28,143 bases of DNA from assembly GCF_030272615.1 (NCBI RefSeq), contig NW_026729179.1, positions 130,001-158,143 on the forward strand. The letters run 5' to 3'. The translations under genes and the position numbers were made by a program. Source of the stretch: Cryptomeria japonica (Eukaryota; Streptophyta; Pinopsida; Cupressales; Cupressaceae). Of the stretch, positions 18,893-28,143 are shown piece by piece (the first letter of the stretch is position 1; every line of letters begins with the position of its first letter). The notes below the pieces were generated by a model, which had not been told where the DNA came from, did not search any database, and saw only the letters and a list, made by a program, of their open reading frames with translations.

Positions 18893-19330
18893 CGCCGGGC
18901 GTCGCAATGCTATTTGAATAAACCTTTTGCCCGTTTGCGTTCTCGTCGGGGCCGGGCCGGGCCGGGGTGCGCTGCCCGCACTACCGCGCGCGCGAGGGCG
19001 ACACCGAGCGCGCACCCGAGGCGCCCCGAGCACACAGGCCACGGTGCAACCCGGGCGTTGTGCGCGCACCCCGGTGCGCCCGAGGTGCTGCGCGCGCACC
19101 CAGGTGAAATCGGTGTGCACCTCGGCCAGTGCGCGCTCGGTCGAGTCGCGCACGTTGGCCAAGGTGCACGGTGATGTTTCTTACTCTAAGGTTCCGCACC
19201 AGACGCCCGGGACAGGTGAGCGAAGCTGGGCGGGGCCGGGTGCGCGGCCGGGGCAGGTGCACGCAGCTGGAGAGAGCTTTGGAGCACACCAGAGGTGCGC
19301 ACCTTGGAGCACACTTCGGAGCGCACCAAT
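18893..19330. other. CpG-rich 3' flank of 5S gene 1
   Basis: Starts with a mixed stretch (GCAATGCTATTTGAATAAACC), then becomes very GC-rich with GCCGGGCC, CGCGCGCGAG and GTGCGCGCACC words. No gene. Relative to unit 2 there is one extra C near 19016, so later offsets are 6107. The unit-2 copy is about 25001-25437. Confidence 0.6.
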
Positions 19331-19434
19331 GATGCGCTCCATTCAAAAGTTTCCTGAAAAGGCAAAAAAAGTTGAGATTATAGAATTTCCCACTTGAGAG
19401 ATTGTAAAAAAAAAAAATTTAAAATGAAGGAAAC
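19331..19434. repeat. AT-rich island 1
   Basis: GATGCGCTCC, then AAAAGGCAAAAAAAGTTGAG, an A12 run with TTTAAAATGAAGG, then back to GCGGGTGCC. It is an older variant of the islands at 21628-23575. The unit-2 copy is 25438-25541. Confidence 0.7.
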
Positions 19435-21627
19435 GCGGGTGCCAAGGTGTGCGCGCCCGGGTGCGCAGCCCAGCCAAGGTGTGCGCACCAAGGCGCCCAC
19501 CCTGGCGAAGGTGCACGCAAGGTGCGCACCCGAGGCAAACCGGACAATTAACCCAACTTTCGACTTCGCGCGCACCTGCGCACCTTGGAGCGCACTTCGG
19601 AGCGCTCCTTGGTGCGCACCAATCTTGGGCACCTCGGAGTGCACCATGGCGCCCACCAAGGTGCGCACCCGGGGCAAACCGAGCTCCGACTTCGTGCGCA
19701 CCTTGGAGCGCACGAAAGGTGCGCACCATGGCGCCCACCAAGGTGCGCAGCCCAGCCAAGGCGTGCGCATCAAGGTGCGCACCCTGGCGAAGGTGCGCAC
19801 CCGGGGCAAACCGAGCTCCGACTTCGTGCGCACCTTGGAGCGCACAAAGGGTGCGCAACCCAGCCAAGGTGTGCGCACCCCGGGCAAACCGAGCTCCGAA
19901 TCGTGCGCACCTTGGAGCACACTTCGGAGCCCTCCTTGGTGCGCACCGATGTTGCGCACCTCGGAGCGCACCCGGGGAAAACAATGCAATTAACCCGACT
20001 TTCGACTTCGTGGGCACCTCGGAGCGCTCTCGGGTTCGCACCTCGGAGCACACCGAGGTGCGCACCTTTGATGCGCTGCCTTCACCAATTTCCAGAAAAG
20101 GCAAGAAAACATTGAGAAGGTGTGCGCACCGAGGTGCCCACCCTGGCGAAGGTGCACGCGAGGTGCGCACCCGGGGCAAACCGGGCTCCGACTTCGTGCA
20201 CGCCATGCTGCGCACCTTGGAGGGCCATGGTGCGCACCTTGGAGCACACTTCGGAGCGCTCAATGGTGCCCAACCCAGCCAAGGTGCCCACCGCGGCGAA
20301 GGTGCACGCGAGGTGCGCACCCGGGGTAAACCGGGCTCCGACTTCGTGCACGCCGCACCTTGGAGCACACTTCGGAGCGCTCCTTGGTGCGCACCAGGGC
20401 GCGCAACCCAGCCGAGGTGCCCACCCCGGCGAAGGTGCACGCGGGGTGCGCACCCGGGGCAAACCGGGCTCCGACTTCGTGCACGCCATGGTGCCCACCG
20501 CGGCGAAGGTGCACGCGAGGTGCGCACCCGGGGCAAACCGGGCTCCGACTTCGTGCACGCCGCACCTTGGAGCACACTTCGGAGCGCTCCTTGGTGCGCA
20601 CCAGGGCGCGCAACCCAGCCGAGGTGCCCACCCCAGCGAAGGTGCACGCGAGGTGCGCACCCGGGGCAAACCGGGCTCCGACTTCGTGCACGCCATGGTG
20701 CCCACCGCGGCGAAGGTGCACGCGAGGTGCGCACCCGGGGCAAACCGGGCTCCGACTTCGTGCACGCCATGGTGCCCACCGCGGCGAAGGTGCACGCGAG
20801 GTGCGCACCCGGGGCAAACCGGGCTCCGACTTCGTGCACGCCGCACCTTGGAGCACACTTCGGAGCGCTCCTTGGTGCGCACCATGGTGCCCACCAGGGC
20901 GCGCAACCCCGCCGAAGGTGCACGCGAGGTGCGCACCTGGGGCAAACCGGGCTCCGACTTCGTGCACGCCGCACCTTGGAGCACACTTCGGAGCGCTCCT
21001 TGGTGCGCACCAGGGCGCGCAACCCCGCCGAAGGTGCACGCGAGGTGCGCACCCGGGGCAAACCGGGCTCCGACTTCGTGCACGCCATGGTGCGCACCAG
21101 GGTGCCCACCGCGGCGAAGGTGCGCACCCGGGGCAAACCGGGCTCCGACTTCGTGCACGCCGCACCTTGGAGCACACTTCGGAGCGCTCCTTGGTGCGCA
21201 CCAGGGCGCGCAACCCAGCCGAGGTGCCCACCCCGGCGAAGGTGCACGCGAGGTGCGCACCCGGGGCAAACCGGGCTCCGACTTCGTGCACGCCATGGTG
21301 CCCACCGCGGCGAAGGTGCGCACCCGGGGCAAACCGGGCTAGGACTTCGTGCACGCCGCACCTTGGAGCACACTTCGGAGCGCTCCTTGGTGCGCACCAT
21401 GGTGCCCACCAGGCCGCGCAACCCAGCCAAGGTGTGCGCACCAAGGTGCACGCGAGGTGCGCACCCGGGGCAAACCGGGGTCCGGCTTCGTGCACGCCGC
21501 ACCTTGGAGCACACATCGGGGCGCTCCCGGGTTCGCACCGGCGTTGCGCACCGTGGTGGGCACCTCGGAGCGCACCGTGGTGGGCACCTCGGAGCACACC
21601 AAGGTGGGCAGCGAGGTGCGCACCTTT
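19435..21627. repeat. GGTGCGCACC spacer array, unit 1
   Basis: A complex tandem array built from GGTGCGCACC (itself a perfect 10-bp palindrome), GGGGCAAACCGGGCTCCGAC, TTCGTGCACGCC, GCACCTTGGAGCACACTTCG and GCCCACCGCGGCGAAGG. A 74-bp sub-unit recurs, for example at 20693-20766. A larger period of about 207 bp is visible from GCGCAACCCAGCCGAGG at 20401 and 20608. A short AT island lies at 20070-20118. Minus-strand frames of up to 766 codons and plus-strand frames of up to 726 codons overlap each other; they follow from the lack of stops and are not genes. Confidence 0.9.
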
Positions 21628-23614
21628 GATGCGATGCCTTCACTAATTTCCATAAAAGGCAAAAGAAAACGAGATTTTAAAATTTCCGTTTTGAAAGATA
21701 GTGAGAAAAAGGGAATGCTGGTGCCATCTTGAGCCCGCCCTGGTGCGCAGCCCAGCCAAGGTGTGCGCACCAAGGTGCCCACCCTGGCGAAGGTGCGCGC
21801 CCGGGCAATTAACCCAACTTCCAACTTCGCGCGCGCCAGGGTGGGAGCGCACCCAACAACCGGGCCTGGGAAGAGCCAATGCGAGAAACCCCACCAAACG
21901 CTCTGACAAAAAAAGAGGGGGCGCTCCAGTAACCCCGCTTCGGAGCGCACCCTGGGCAAACCCAGCCAGGGTGCCCACCCCGGCCAAGGTGCAGGCGAGG
22001 TGCGCACCCGGGGCAAACCGGGCTCCGACAACGTGCACGCCGCACCTTGGAGCACACTTCGTAGCGCTCCCGGGTGCGCACCTCAGAGCACACCAAGGTG
22101 GGCAGCGAGGTGCGCACCTTTGATGCGCTGCCTTCACTAATTTCCAGAAAAGGCAAAAAAAAGAGGAGATTTTAAAATTTCCGTTTTGAAAGATAGTGAA
22201 AAAAACGGAACGCGGGTGCCATCTTGAGCCCGCCCTGGTGCACAGCCCAGGTAAGGTGCCCACCCTGGCAAAGGTGCGCACCCGGGCAATTAACCCTACT
22301 TCCGACTTCGTGCGCGCCAGGGTGGCAACCGGGCCTGGGAAGAGCCAATGCGAGAAACCCCACCAAACGCTCCGACAAAAAAAGAGGCGGCGCTCCAATA
22401 ACCCCGCTTCGGAGCGCAGCCGGGGCAAACCCAGCCAAGGTGCCCACCCCGACGAAGGTGCACGCGAGGTGCGCACCCGGGGCAAACCGGGCTCCGACAA
22501 CGTGCACGCAGCACCTTGGAGCACACTTCGAAGCACTCCCGGGTGCCCACCGGCGTTGCGCACCGTGGTGGGCAGCGAGGTGCGCACCTTTGATGCGCTG
22601 CCTTCACTAATTTCCAGAAAAGGCAAAAAAAAATGAGATTTTAAAATTTCCGTTTTGAAAGATAGTGAAAAAAACGGAACGCGGGTGCCATCTTGAGCCC
22701 GCCCTGGTGCGCAGCCCAGGCAAGGCATGCGCACCAAGGTGCCCACCCGCGGTGCACGCCCGGGGCAAACCGGGCTCCGACTTCGTGCAGGCCGCACCTT
22801 GGAGCACACTTCGGAGCGCTCCTTGGTGCGCACCATGGTGCCCACCAGGGCGCACCCGGGGCAAACCGGGCTCCGACTTCGTGCACGCCGCACCTTGGAG
22901 CACACATCGGAGCGCTCCCAGGTTCGCACCAGCGTTGCGCACCTTTGATGCGCTGCCTTCACTAATTTCCAGAAAAGGCAAAAAAAAACGATATTTTAAA
23001 ATTTCCGTTCTGAAAGATAGTGAAAAAAACGGAACGCGGGTGCCATCTTGAGCCCTTCCTGGTGCGCAGCCCAGGCAAGTTGTGCGCACCAAGGTGCCCA
23101 CCCTGGCGGAGGTGCGCGCCCGGGGCAAACCGGGCTCCGACTTCGTGCACTGCATGGTGCCCACCAAGGCGCGCAACCCAGCCAAGGTGCCCACCGCAGC
23201 GAAGGTGCACGCGAGGTGCGCACCCGAGGTGCACACCCGGGGCAAACCGAGCTCCGACTTCGTGCACGCCGCACCTTGGAGCACACTTCAGAGCGCTCCT
23301 TGGTGCGCACCAGGGCGCGCAACCCAGCCAAGGTGCTCACCCCGGCGAAGGTGCACGCGAGGTGCGCACCCGGGGCAAGCCGGGCTCGGACTTCGTGCAC
23401 GCCGCACCTTGGAGCACACATCGGAGCGCTCCCGGGTTCGCACCAGCATTGCGCACCTTTGATGCGCTGCCTTCACTAATTTCCAGAAAAGGCAAAAAAA
23501 AAAAAAAAACGAGATTTTAAAATTTCCGTTTTGAAAGATAGTGAAAAAAACGGAACGCGGGTGCCATCTTGAGCCCGCCCTGGTGTGCAGCCCAGGCAAG
23601 TTGTGCGCACCAAG
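21628..23614. repeat. Tandem AT-island units, unit 1
   Basis: GATGCG(A/C)TGCCTTCACTAA begins islands at 21628, 22122, 22592, 22947 and 23461, so units are 494, 470, 355 and 514 bp. Each island has AAAAGGC plus an A-run, GAGATTTTAAAATTTCCG and GCGGGTGCCATCTTGAGCCC (GCTGGTGCC in the first), followed by GC-rich GTGCGCACC sequence. Most contain TTCCGTTTT...AAAACGGAA, a 9-bp perfect hairpin arm pair (22179-22187 and 22202-22210). A GCGAGAAACCCCACCAAACG segment with GACAAAAAAAGAGG occurs near 21881 and 22351. Confidence 0.88.
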
Positions 23615-24869
23615 GCACCCACCCTGGCCAAGGTGGGTCACGGGGTGGGTCCTAGGGTGGGTAACGGGGTGGGTACTAAGGTGCGTGCCAAGGTGGGTCA
23701 TGGGGTGGGTGCCAAGGTGGGCACCAGGGTGGGTGTGCACCAACCCTAGCCAGGGTAGGTCACGGGGTGGTTGTCGGGGTGGGCGTCAAGGAGCCAAGGT
23801 GGGTGGCAAGTAGCCAAGTTGCGTGCCAAGGTGGGTGTCGGGGTGGGTGCCAAGGATCCAAGGTGGGTGCCAAGGAACCAAGGTGGGTGTCTGGGTGGGT
23901 GCCGAGGTGGGAGCCAGGGTGGGTCCCAAGGTGAGTGCAAAGGTGGGTGCCAGGGTCAAGGTGAGTGCCAATGTGGGTTCCAAGGTGCCAGGGTCAGGGT
24001 GAGTGCCAATGTGGGTTCAAAGGTGCTAAGTTGGGTGCGAGGTTGGGTGCGAGGGTGGGTGGGTGCCAAGGTGTGCTAGGTGGAAGCCCGGGTGGGTCGG
24101 CATCCCATGGGTGTCGAGTTGGGTGCCTGATGGGTGCTTCTTGTCAAGTTTTAGTCGTCGGGACTCATTTCGAGCCTTAGAGGTCGTTTCTTGTCCGGTT
24201 GCCCTGTCTTCGACCTGGGAACCCAATTTTGGTCCTCGGGTCCCATTTTTTTTTGTCTCGCATCCCACTTTTGGCCTGTGGCCTTTTCGGGGTCGATTCT
24301 CGTTTTGGGCATCAGAGCATGTTTCTTCTCCTAAAACCCAATATTTGTTTATTAAGTCTCGGAACACATTTTTGTTCTCGTGGACCCATCATGGGTCTTG
24401 GAACGCATTTGTGGTCCTTGGGTCCCATTTTGCATCCCGAAACTTGTGTTTTGGTGCTTGATCCCTATTTTGGGTGCCCACCTTGCACCAAGTGCGCACC
24501 CGGGGCAAACCGAGCGCCTTGGTGCACCGGGGCAAGATCGAGCGTGCACCCGAGGCGCCCCGAACATGCACCAAGGTGCACTCGGCCCACATGTGAGCGC
24601 AGGTCGTTGCGCCCGAGGTGGTGTGTGGGCACCGCGTTGCAGACGGGACACTGCACGCACACGACGCCCCGTCCAGGTGCACGCACGTAGGCCGGGCCGG
24701 GTGCACACCCGACGCCCTAGCAAGGTGCGCGCACCCGGGCAGGGCTCACACTTGGCGAACGGGGCGCACTTCGCGAGGGAGGGTGTGCACCTCGACGGGG
24801 GTGGGTGGCCGGGGTGGATTCGCACGTGGGTCGCGGTTTGCTAAGTACACACTGCGACAAGCTCATAAC

Positions 24870-24988
24870 GGGTGCGATCATACCAGCGTTAGTGCACCGG
24901 ATCCCATCAGAACTCCGCAGTTAAGCGCGCTTGGGCCGGAGTAGTACTGGGATGGGTGACCTCCCGGGAAGTCCCGGTGTTGCACCCT
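24870..24988 (+). rRNA. 5S ribosomal RNA, copy 2
   Basis: Identical on reading to copy 1: starts GGGTGCGATCATACC, ends GTTGCACCCT, with the same internal control region (24919-24966). The immediate 5' flank is unchanged, so both genes have the same expression potential by sequence. Confidence 0.97.
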
Positions 24989-24993
24989 TTTTT
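24988..24993 (+). terminator. Pol III terminator, 5S copy 2
   Basis: Six T directly after the GCACCC end, followed by AG and another T5 run, as in copy 1. Confidence 0.88.
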
Positions 24994-27900
24994 AGTTTTT
25001 CGCCGGGTGTCGCAATGCTATTTGAATAAACCTTTTGCCCGTTTGCGTTCTCGTCGGGGCCGGGCCGGGCCGGGGTGCGCTGCCCGCACTACCGCGCGCG
25101 CGGGGGCGACACCGAGCGCGCACCGAGGCGCCCCGAGCACACAGGCCACGGTGCAACCCGGGCGTTGTGCGCGCACCCCGGTGCGCCCGAGGTGCTGCGC
25201 GCGCACCCAGGTGAAATCGGTGTGCACCTCGGCCAGTGCGCGCTCGGTCGAGTCGCGCACGTTGGCCAAGGTGCACGGTGATGTTTCTTACTCTAAGGTT
25301 CCGCACCAGACGCCCGGGACAGGTGAGCGAAGCTGGGCGGGGCCGGGTGCGCGGCCGGGGCAGGTGCACGCAGCTGGAGAGAGCTTTGGAGCACACCAGA
25401 GGTGCGCACCTTGGAGCACACTTCGGAGCGCACCAATGATGCGCTCCATTCAAAAGTTTCCTGAAAAGGCAAAAAAAGTTGAGATTATAGAATTTCCCAC
25501 TTGAGAGATTGTAAAAAAAAAAAATTTAAAATGAAGGAAACGCGGGTGCCAAGGTGTGCGCGCCCGGGTGCGCAGCCCAGCCAAGGTGTGCGCACCAAGG
25601 CGCCCACCCTGGCGAAGGTGCACGCAAGGTGCGCACCCGAGGCAAACCGGACAATTAACCCAACTTTCGACTTCGCGCGCACCTGCGCACCTTGGAGCGC
25701 ACTTCGGAGCGCTCCTTGGTGCGCACCAATCTTGGGCACCTCGGAGTGCACCATGGCGCCCACCAAGGTGCGCACCCGGGGCAAACCGAGCTCCGACTTC
25801 GTGCGCACCTTGGAGCGCACGAAAGGTGCGCACCATGGCGCCCACCAAGGTGCGCAGCCCAGCCAAGGCGTGCGCATCAAGGTGCGCACCCTGGCGAAGG
25901 TGCGCACCCGGGGCAAACCGAGCTCCGACTTCGTGCGCACCTTGGAGCGCACAAAGGGTGCGCAACCCAGCCAAGGTGTGCGCACCCCGGGCAAACCGAG
26001 CTCCGAATCGTGCGCACCTTGGAGCACACTTCGGAGCCCTCCTTGGTGCGCACCGATGTTGCGCACCTCGGAGCGCACCCGGGGAAAACAATGCAATTAA
26101 CCCGACTTTCGACTTCGTGGGCACCTCGGAGCGCTCTCGGGTTCGCACCTCGGAGCACACCGAGGTGCGCACCTTTGATGCGCTGCCTTCACCAATTTCC
26201 AGAAAAGGCAAGAAAACATTGAGAAGGTGTGCGCACCGAGGTGCCCACCCTGGCGAAGGTGCACGCGAGGTGCGCACCCGGGGCAAACCGGGCTCCGACT
26301 TCGTGCACGCCATGCTGCGCACCTTGGAGGGCCATGGTGCGCACCTTGGAGCACACTTCGGAGCGCTCAATGGTGCCCAACCCAGCCAAGGTGCCCACCG
26401 CGGCGAAGGTGCACGCGAGGTGCGCACCCGGGGCAAACCGGGCTCCGACTTCGTGCACGCCGCACCTTGGAGCACACTTCGGAGCGCTCCTTGGTGCGCA
26501 CCAGGGCGCGCAACCCAGCCGAGGTGCCCACCCCGGCGAAGGTGCACGCGGGGTGCGCACCCGGGGCAAACCGGGCTCCGACTTCGTGCACGCCATGGTG
26601 CCCACCGCGGCGAAGGTGCACGCGAGGTGCGCACCCGGGGCAAACCGGGCTCCGACTTCGTGCACGCCGCACCTTGGAGCACACTTCGGAGCGCTCCTTG
26701 GTGCGCACCAGGGCGCGCAACCCAGCCGAGGTGCCCACCCCGGCGAAGGTGCACGCGAGGTGCGCACCCGGGGCAAACCGGGCTCCGACTTCGTGCACGC
26801 CATGGTGCCCACCGCGGCGAAGGTGCACGCGAGGTGCGCACCCGGGGCAAACCGGGCTCCGACTTCGTGCACGCCGCACCTTGGAGCACACTTCGGAGCG
26901 CTCCTTGGTGCGCACCATGGTGCCCACCAGGGCGCGCAACCCCGCCGAAGGTGCACGCGAGGTGCGCACCCGGGGCAAACCGGGCTCCGACTTCGTGCAC
27001 GCCGCACCTTGGAGCACACTTCGGAGCGCTCCTTGGTGCGCACCAGGGCGCGCAACCCCGCCGAAGGTGCACGCGAGGTGCGCACCCGGGGCAAACCGGG
27101 CTCCGACTTCGTGCACGCCATGGTGCGCACCAGGGTGCCCACCGCGGCGAAGGTGCGCACCCGGGGCAAACCGGGCTCCGACTTCGTGCACGCCGCACCT
27201 TGGAGCACACTTCGGAGCGCTCCTTGGTGCGCACCAGGGCGCGCAACCCAGCCGAGGTGCCCACCCCGGCGAAGGTGCACGCGAGGTGCGCACCCGGGGC
27301 AAACCGGGCTCCGACTTCGTGCACGCCATGGTGCCCACCGCGGCGAAGGTGCGCACCCGGGGCAAACCGGGCTAGGACTTCGTGCACGCCGCACCTTGGA
27401 GCACACTTTGGAGCGCTCCTTGGTGCGCACCATGGTGCCCACCAGGCCGCGCAACCCAGCCAAGGTGTGCGCACCAAGGTGCACGCGAGGTGCGCACCCG
27501 GGGCAAACCGGGGTCCGGCTTCGTGCACGCCGCACCTTGGAGCACACATCGGGGCGCTCCCGGGTTCGCACCGGCGTTGCGCACCGTGGTGGGCACCTCG
27601 GAGCGCACCGTGGTGGGCACCTCGGAGCACACCAAGGTGGGCAGCGAGGTGCGCACCTTTGATGCGATGCCTTCACTAATTTCCATAAAAGGCAAAAAAA
27701 AACGAGATTTTAAAATTTCCGTTTTGAAAGATAGTGAGAAAAAGGGAATGCTGGTGCCATCTTGAGCCCGCCCTGGTGCGCAGCCCAGCCAAGGTGTGCG
27801 CACCAAGGTGCCCACCCTGGCGAAGGTGCGCGCCCGGGCAATTAACCCAACTTCCAACTTCGCGCGCGCCAGGGTGGGAGCGCACCCAACAACCGGGCCT

Positions 27901-28143
27901 GGGAAGAGCCAATGCGAGAAACCCCACCAAACGCTCTGACAAAAAAAGAGGGGGCGCTCCAGTAACCCCGCTTCGGAGCGCACCCTGGGCAAACCCAGCC
28001 AGGGTGCCCACCCCGGCCAAGGTGCAGGCGAGGTGCGCACCCGGGGCAAACCGGGCTCCGACAACGTGCACGCCGCACCTTGGAGCACACTTCGTAGCGC
28101 TCCCGGGTGCGCACCTCAGAGCACACCAAGGTGGGCAGCGAGG

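Larger units (their letters stand above)
17507..23614 (+). repeat. Tandem 5S rDNA unit 1, 6108 bp
   Basis: From 17507 the sequence recurs at 23615 with offset 6108, so the two units abut head to tail. Order inside: G-rich repeat with quadruplex motif (17534-17565), T-rich stretch, CpG-rich flank, 5S gene, GTGCGCACC spacer, AT-rich islands. The spacer is about 6 kb, against a few hundred bp to about 1 kb in most plants. The junction at 23615 joins an AT-island unit (GCGCACCAAGG) to the G-rich repeat (CACCCACCCTGG). Confidence 0.92.
23615..28143 (+). repeat. Tandem 5S rDNA unit 2, cut by window end
   Basis: A second copy of the 6108-bp unit, covering what corresponds to 17507-22110. Layout: G-rich repeat 23615-24138 (quadruplex motif 23642-23673), T-rich stretch 24139-24468, CpG flank, 5S gene 24870-24988, GTGCGCACC spacer about 25542-27660 with AT islands at 25438-25541 and 26177-26225, then the AT-island unit from 27661. 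I see scattered single-base differences, a 1-bp deletion near 25124 and loss of one 74-bp sub-unit (offset drops from 6107 to 6033). Confidence 0.93.

Noticed and set aside
19343-21643. A 766-codon minus-strand frame and overlapping plus-strand frames of up to 726 codons, repeated in unit 2
   Set aside because: They lie in the GTGCGCACC array, are open on both strands in several frames, consist of permuted repeat words, and change frame between copies. No domain is visible.
23541-23640. Assembly artefact explaining the duplicated 5S unit
   Set aside because: Cannot be excluded, but the copies differ by several substitutions, a 1-bp indel and a 74-bp sub-unit, and the junction is a precise recombinant between two repeat types, which fits a real duplication better.

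Overview
This window looks like non-coding, repeat-dominated nuclear DNA of a land plant, most likely a seed plant. The evidence is two intact plant-type 5S rRNA genes (18762-18880 and 24870-24988) and an LTR retrotransposon. That element has a primer-binding site matching plant initiator tRNA-Met and a polypurine tract of the plant Ty3/gypsy type. I cannot name the species. I find no protein-coding gene I can support: the long open frames here lie in tandem arrays that lack stop codons in several frames on both strands.

Left part (1-7018). A short unassigned segment with one stop-free frame (15-278) leads into a tandem satellite. The satellite is degenerate at 298-1023 and then regular, with about 25 monomers of 188 bp at 1024-5696. 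It gives way to longer composite units (5697-7018). These carry the same landmarks as the satellite plus a foldback and a TATA-box module; the satellite looks like a shortened, amplified part of the composite unit.

Middle (7019-12836). A 5818-bp non-autonomous LTR element lies on the minus strand. It has two 1972-bp LTRs that look identical, a 1.87-kb non-coding interior, and a TAAGT target duplication. It inserted inside a TATA module of the composite repeat, and its own LTR carries a diverged copy of that module.

Middle right (12842-16290). The promoter-bearing repeat resumes as four TATA boxes 311 bp apart, then as units mostly 157 bp long. A 38/52-bp foldback minisatellite (14423-15044) has grown inside one 311-bp unit. 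All TATA modules point to the + strand, and most have a small foldback about 35 bp upstream.

Right part (16290-28143). A G-rich minisatellite leads into a tandemly duplicated 6108-bp unit. Each unit holds G-rich repeat, a T-rich stretch, a CpG-rich 5S flank, one 5S gene and a spacer. The spacer is built on the palindrome GGTGCGCACC and is punctuated by AT-rich islands. The second copy is cut off by the window end. The two copies are almost identical, apart from a few substitutions, a 1-bp indel and one 74-bp sub-repeat. The left breakpoint is at the centre of a perfect 24-bp palindrome.

The parts share phrases (TATA module, the CCGACTTC word, GTGCGCACC), so most of the window reads as one evolving repeat family linking a satellite, a tandem promoter array and a very long 5S rDNA spacer.
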